Of a stretch of DNA of 6,072 nucleotides, positions 4,592-6,072 are shown in pieces. Source of the DNA: Bacteroidales bacterium (GTDB taxonomy: Bacteria; Bacteroidota; Bacteroidia; Bacteroidales; JAAUTT01). The number at the start of each line of letters is the position of its first letter. The stretch's first letter is position 1. A program made the position numbers and the translations under genes. The stretch spans positions 1-6,072 of the forward strand of contig JAAUTT010000305.1 of assembly GCA_012031335.1 (NCBI GenBank), written 5' to 3'. A model generated the notes under the pieces. That model saw nothing but the letters and a program-made list of their open reading frames with translations, had not been told where the DNA came from and made no database searches.

Positions 4592-4626
4592 AGGCGGCGA
4601 TGTTATGTAATTATAACTCGTCGCCT
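4592..4626 (+). promoter_or_regulatory. Strong hairpin between precursor and maturase
   Basis: AGGCGGCGA (4592-4600) pairs with TCGTCGCCT (4618-4626), nine pairs with one G-U, and GTTAT (4602-4606) pairs with ATAAC (4613-4617) after a one-base bulge, leaving a six-base loop. This GC-rich stem stands out in A+T-rich DNA. No T-run follows on the plus strand, so it is not a classic full terminator. The position between a precursor ORF and its maturase suggests partial termination or a 3'-end stabilising stem that gives more precursor than enzyme. Confidence 0.6.
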
Positions 4627-4647
4627 CATTAATAAAGAGATAATATT

Positions 4648-5622
4648 ATGTTTTTCAAATTAAAATCAAAAGTTATATTCAGAAATTATATTTCCTTTGG
4701 ATATATAACAGATACCAGGAATTTTGGATATAAACCAATAGATAGTTCCAATAACCACATTGGGGATAAAATTATATCGGAAAGTGGAGCTGTATTCATT
4801 TCCGTTTTAGGTAGGACACCGCAAAGCCTTAAAAAACTTGCAAAAACAATCAAGGTGCGGTATAAAGATGTTGACATTAAAAAGATAGAGTACGATGCCA
4901 AAGAATTTTATCGCATGCTTGAAAAGGATGGATTCATTGTATCTGGTAAAACTTTGCAGGAATGCAATGAAAATGACATTAGGTTTTCATACTCAATTTC
5001 CGAACCCGAAATAATAAAAAAGAATTTTTTCCCAGTTCCTGAAAAATCAACCCAAGATTTTTTAGAAGAACACTTTCAAGGTAAACCACAACTTACAAAT
5101 TTGCACATAGAAATTACAAGTAAGTGCAATGAAATGTGCATACATTGTTATATTCCACACGATTATAAATTAGGTTTTATTGAACCTGATTTATTTTATA
5201 ATGTTTTAGAGCAATGTAAAAATATGCGGTTGTTGCATCTAACAATAAGTGGTGGTGAACCGATGTTGCACAAAGATTTCTGCGACTTTTTAAAGAAATG
5301 CCGAGAATATGATTTTTCAGTTAATATCCTGAGCAATTTAACATTACTGAAAGATGAAATTATAAGTGAGATGAAAAAGAACTCCCTTTTAGGTGTTCAA
5401 GTCTCCTTATACTCAATGAATCCAAATATTCACGACGAGATAACCCAAGTGAAAGGAAGTTTTGAAAAAACGAAAAATTCAATTTTAAAACTGATTGAAA
5501 ACGATATCCCTTTGCAAATAAGCTGCCCGATAATGATCCAAAATAAAAACTGTTATGATGATGTTATAAATTGGGCGAAAAAGCATCATCTCCATGTCGG
5601 AGATGATTATGGTGATGCTTGA
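4648..5622 (+). CDS. Radical SAM peptide maturase, C-terminally truncated
   Basis: This 324-residue protein begins at ATG 4648, with only a weak ribosome binding site (AAAGAGAT). Residues about 1-105 resemble a PqqD-like RiPP recognition element (FYRMLEKDGFIVSG at 87-100), which would bind the precursor leader. Residues about 148-310 are a radical SAM domain: EITSKCNEMCIHCY gives C160, C164 and C167 of CxxxCxxC, then TISGGEP (201-205) for S-adenosylmethionine, NILSN and QVSLYSMN. Such enzymes normally continue for 100 or more residues into a SPASM or twitch domain with auxiliary FeS cysteines. Here the reading stops after WAKKHHLHVGDDYGDA. From memory of relatives, VGDDY should be followed by an ARYDHTTQNL-like segment, which is absent in all frames. 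It is therefore probably inactive or partial in function, although the radical SAM core is intact and not frameshifted. Its upstream neighbour encodes the likely substrate. Confidence 0.85.
   Translation: MFFKLKSKVIFRNYISFGYITDTRNFGYKPIDSSNNHIGDKIISESGAVFISVLGRTPQSLKKLAKTIKVRYKDVDIKKIEYDAKEFYRMLEKDGFIVSGKTLQECNENDIRFSYSISEPEIIKKNFFPVPEKSTQDFLEEHFQGKPQLTNLHIEITSKCNEMCIHCYIPHDYKLGFIEPDLFYNVLEQCKNMRLLHLTISGGEPMLHKDFCDFLKKCREYDFSVNILSNLTLLKDEIISEMKKNSLLGVQVSLYSMNPNIHDEITQVKGSFEKTKNSILKLIENDIPLQISCPIMIQNKNCYDDVINWAKKHHLHVGDDYGDA
5581..5620 (-). terminator. Hairpin with minus-strand T5, likely methyltransferase terminator
   Basis: ATCATCTCC (5585-5593) pairs perfectly with GGAGATGAT (5599-5607) around a five-base loop, and AAGC (5581-5584) pairs with GCTT (5617-5620) across a nine-base bulge. 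On the minus strand the stem ends in CTTTTTC (A5 on the plus strand at 5578-5582). It therefore fits an intrinsic terminator for the convergent methyltransferase gene, whose corrected stop is at 5629. It lies within the last codons of the radical SAM gene. Confidence 0.5.
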
Positions 5623-5628
5623 GAATGG

Positions 5629-5721
5629 CTAAAAGTTATTATGTTTAACCAATATTACATTAAATCGATAGGGTCCACATCCGTAATTTTCAATGATTTG
5701 AGAATGTATTTTTACCTTACG
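5629..5721 (-). pseudogene. Out-of-frame C-terminal tail of the methyltransferase
   Basis: If one G is removed from the minus-strand G5 run (CCCCC at 5722-5726), the methyltransferase continues past FAHNLG for 30 more residues, through IHSQIIENYG and PYRFNVILVK, to TAG at 5631-5629. The PYRFNV(I/Y)L ending is the usual C-terminus of this methyltransferase group as I recall it, so the tail is very likely the true end. The corrected stop is then six bases from the radical SAM stop. Confidence 0.7.
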
Positions 5722-6072
5722 CCCCCAAATTATGCGCAAATTTTTCAAAGTAATTTTTCATAAAATATATGTGGCTCAATCCATCATATTTTATTCTAAA
5801 CTCTTCTTCTCCAAGTTTTTGTTTTCTTAATCTTTCTGATTCATCTTTCATTTCTAAATCATTTATATCAAGAATTAAAACTTTCTTCTTTGCTTTATCA
5901 TACATTTTTTTTAATACAGTCTCTGAATATTCGTTATCCATAAAATAATTGAAGACACTATTTGCCAATACAATATCAAATTTCACGGTTTCATCAGGTT
6001 CATGTGCTTCGCACACATTGAAATCCATTTCAGGCATAATTGTTTTTGCCATATTAATAAGGGGTATTGAAT
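5717..6072 (-). CDS. Class I SAM-dependent methyltransferase, C-terminal part (partial)
   Basis: The minus-strand frame is open to the right edge; ATG 6052 is internal, because upstream codons continue (SIPLIN before MAKTIMPEMDF) in a pattern like the GVDYS-LI-AK motif of methyltransferases. Visible features are KFDIVLANSVFNYF (motif IV region, with the acidic residue and the following helix), KKVLILDINDLEMKDESE (strand 5 and its extension), KYDGLSHIYFMKNYFEKFAHNLG, then a premature stop at 5719-5717 after a G5 run. The SAM-binding GxGxG motif lies outside the window. Substrate unknown; related proteins occur in surface polysaccharide and natural-product clusters. It converges on the truncated radical SAM gene and is on the opposite strand, so it is not part of that operon. 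Confidence 0.75.
   Translation of the reverse strand, partial: SIPLINMAKTIMPEMDFNVCEAHEPDETVKFDIVLANSVFNYFMDNEYSETVLKKMYDKAKKKVLILDINDLEMKDESERLRKQKLGEEEFRIKYDGLSHIYFMKNYFEKFAHNLGA

Noticed and set aside
4686..4901. Minus-strand ORF of 71 codons
   Set aside because: It is antisense to the recognition domain of the radical SAM maturase and has no independent support.
5629..6072. Methyltransferase considered as a tailoring enzyme of the RiPP cassette
   Set aside because: It is on the opposite strand, converges on the truncated maturase across a probable junction, and has its own likely terminator; nothing links it to the peptide.

Overview
The window is A+T-rich DNA that looks like an accessory (genomic island) region of a low-GC bacterium. 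Bacteroidota is the most likely source, because the radical SAM enzyme, the serine recombinase and the SiaC-type domain all read like proteins I associate with that phylum. This is recall of family sequences, not a search. Strong Shine-Dalgarno sequences before two genes are less typical of Bacteroidota, so the assignment is tentative.

Layout. 1-250: weak minus-strand small ORFs. 248-390: leader with three TTACAAAC-like repeats at an exact 10-bp period. 391-1203: an orphan gene of about 270 codons that reads through only if two one-base indels are corrected. 1204-1460: non-coding, with GTTT-NNNN-AAAC palindromes. 1461-2039: an intact, visibly more GC-rich serine recombinase. 2095-3183: a gene that, once two one-base run-length errors are corrected, encodes a 362-residue fusion of an N-terminal TIR domain, a small alpha/beta middle domain and a C-terminal SiaC (DUF1987) domain. 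3285-4194: a 303-residue membrane-anchored helical/coiled-coil protein, also broken by two one-base indels. 4461-4577: a 38-residue peptide with a near-perfect ribosome binding site, apparently a RiPP precursor. 4592-4626: a strong hairpin. 4648-5622: a radical SAM peptide maturase with a RiPP-recognition-like N-terminus and an intact CxxxCxxC motif, but cut off before any SPASM domain. 5629-6072, minus strand: the 3' part of a class I SAM methyltransferase with a one-base shift in a G5 run.

Two systems stand out. The first is a candidate conflict or signalling module. A TIR domain (in bacteria often an NAD-consuming or NAD-cyclising effector) is fused to a SiaC-like phospho-regulated partner domain, and a membrane coiled-coil protein lies just downstream, next to a recombinase. 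The second is a remnant RiPP cassette: precursor, hairpin, maturase. No export, protease or second maturation gene is visible, and the maturase is truncated.

Seven independent +1/-1 changes, each assigned to a single-nucleotide run (T3, A4, T8, A4, A4, A3, G5), break four genes, while the recombinase and the radical SAM frame have none. No substitution-type stop is needed to explain any break. This pattern fits either homopolymer sequencing error or run-length mutation, and the sequence alone cannot separate them. No rRNA, tRNA, CRISPR array or transposase was seen.
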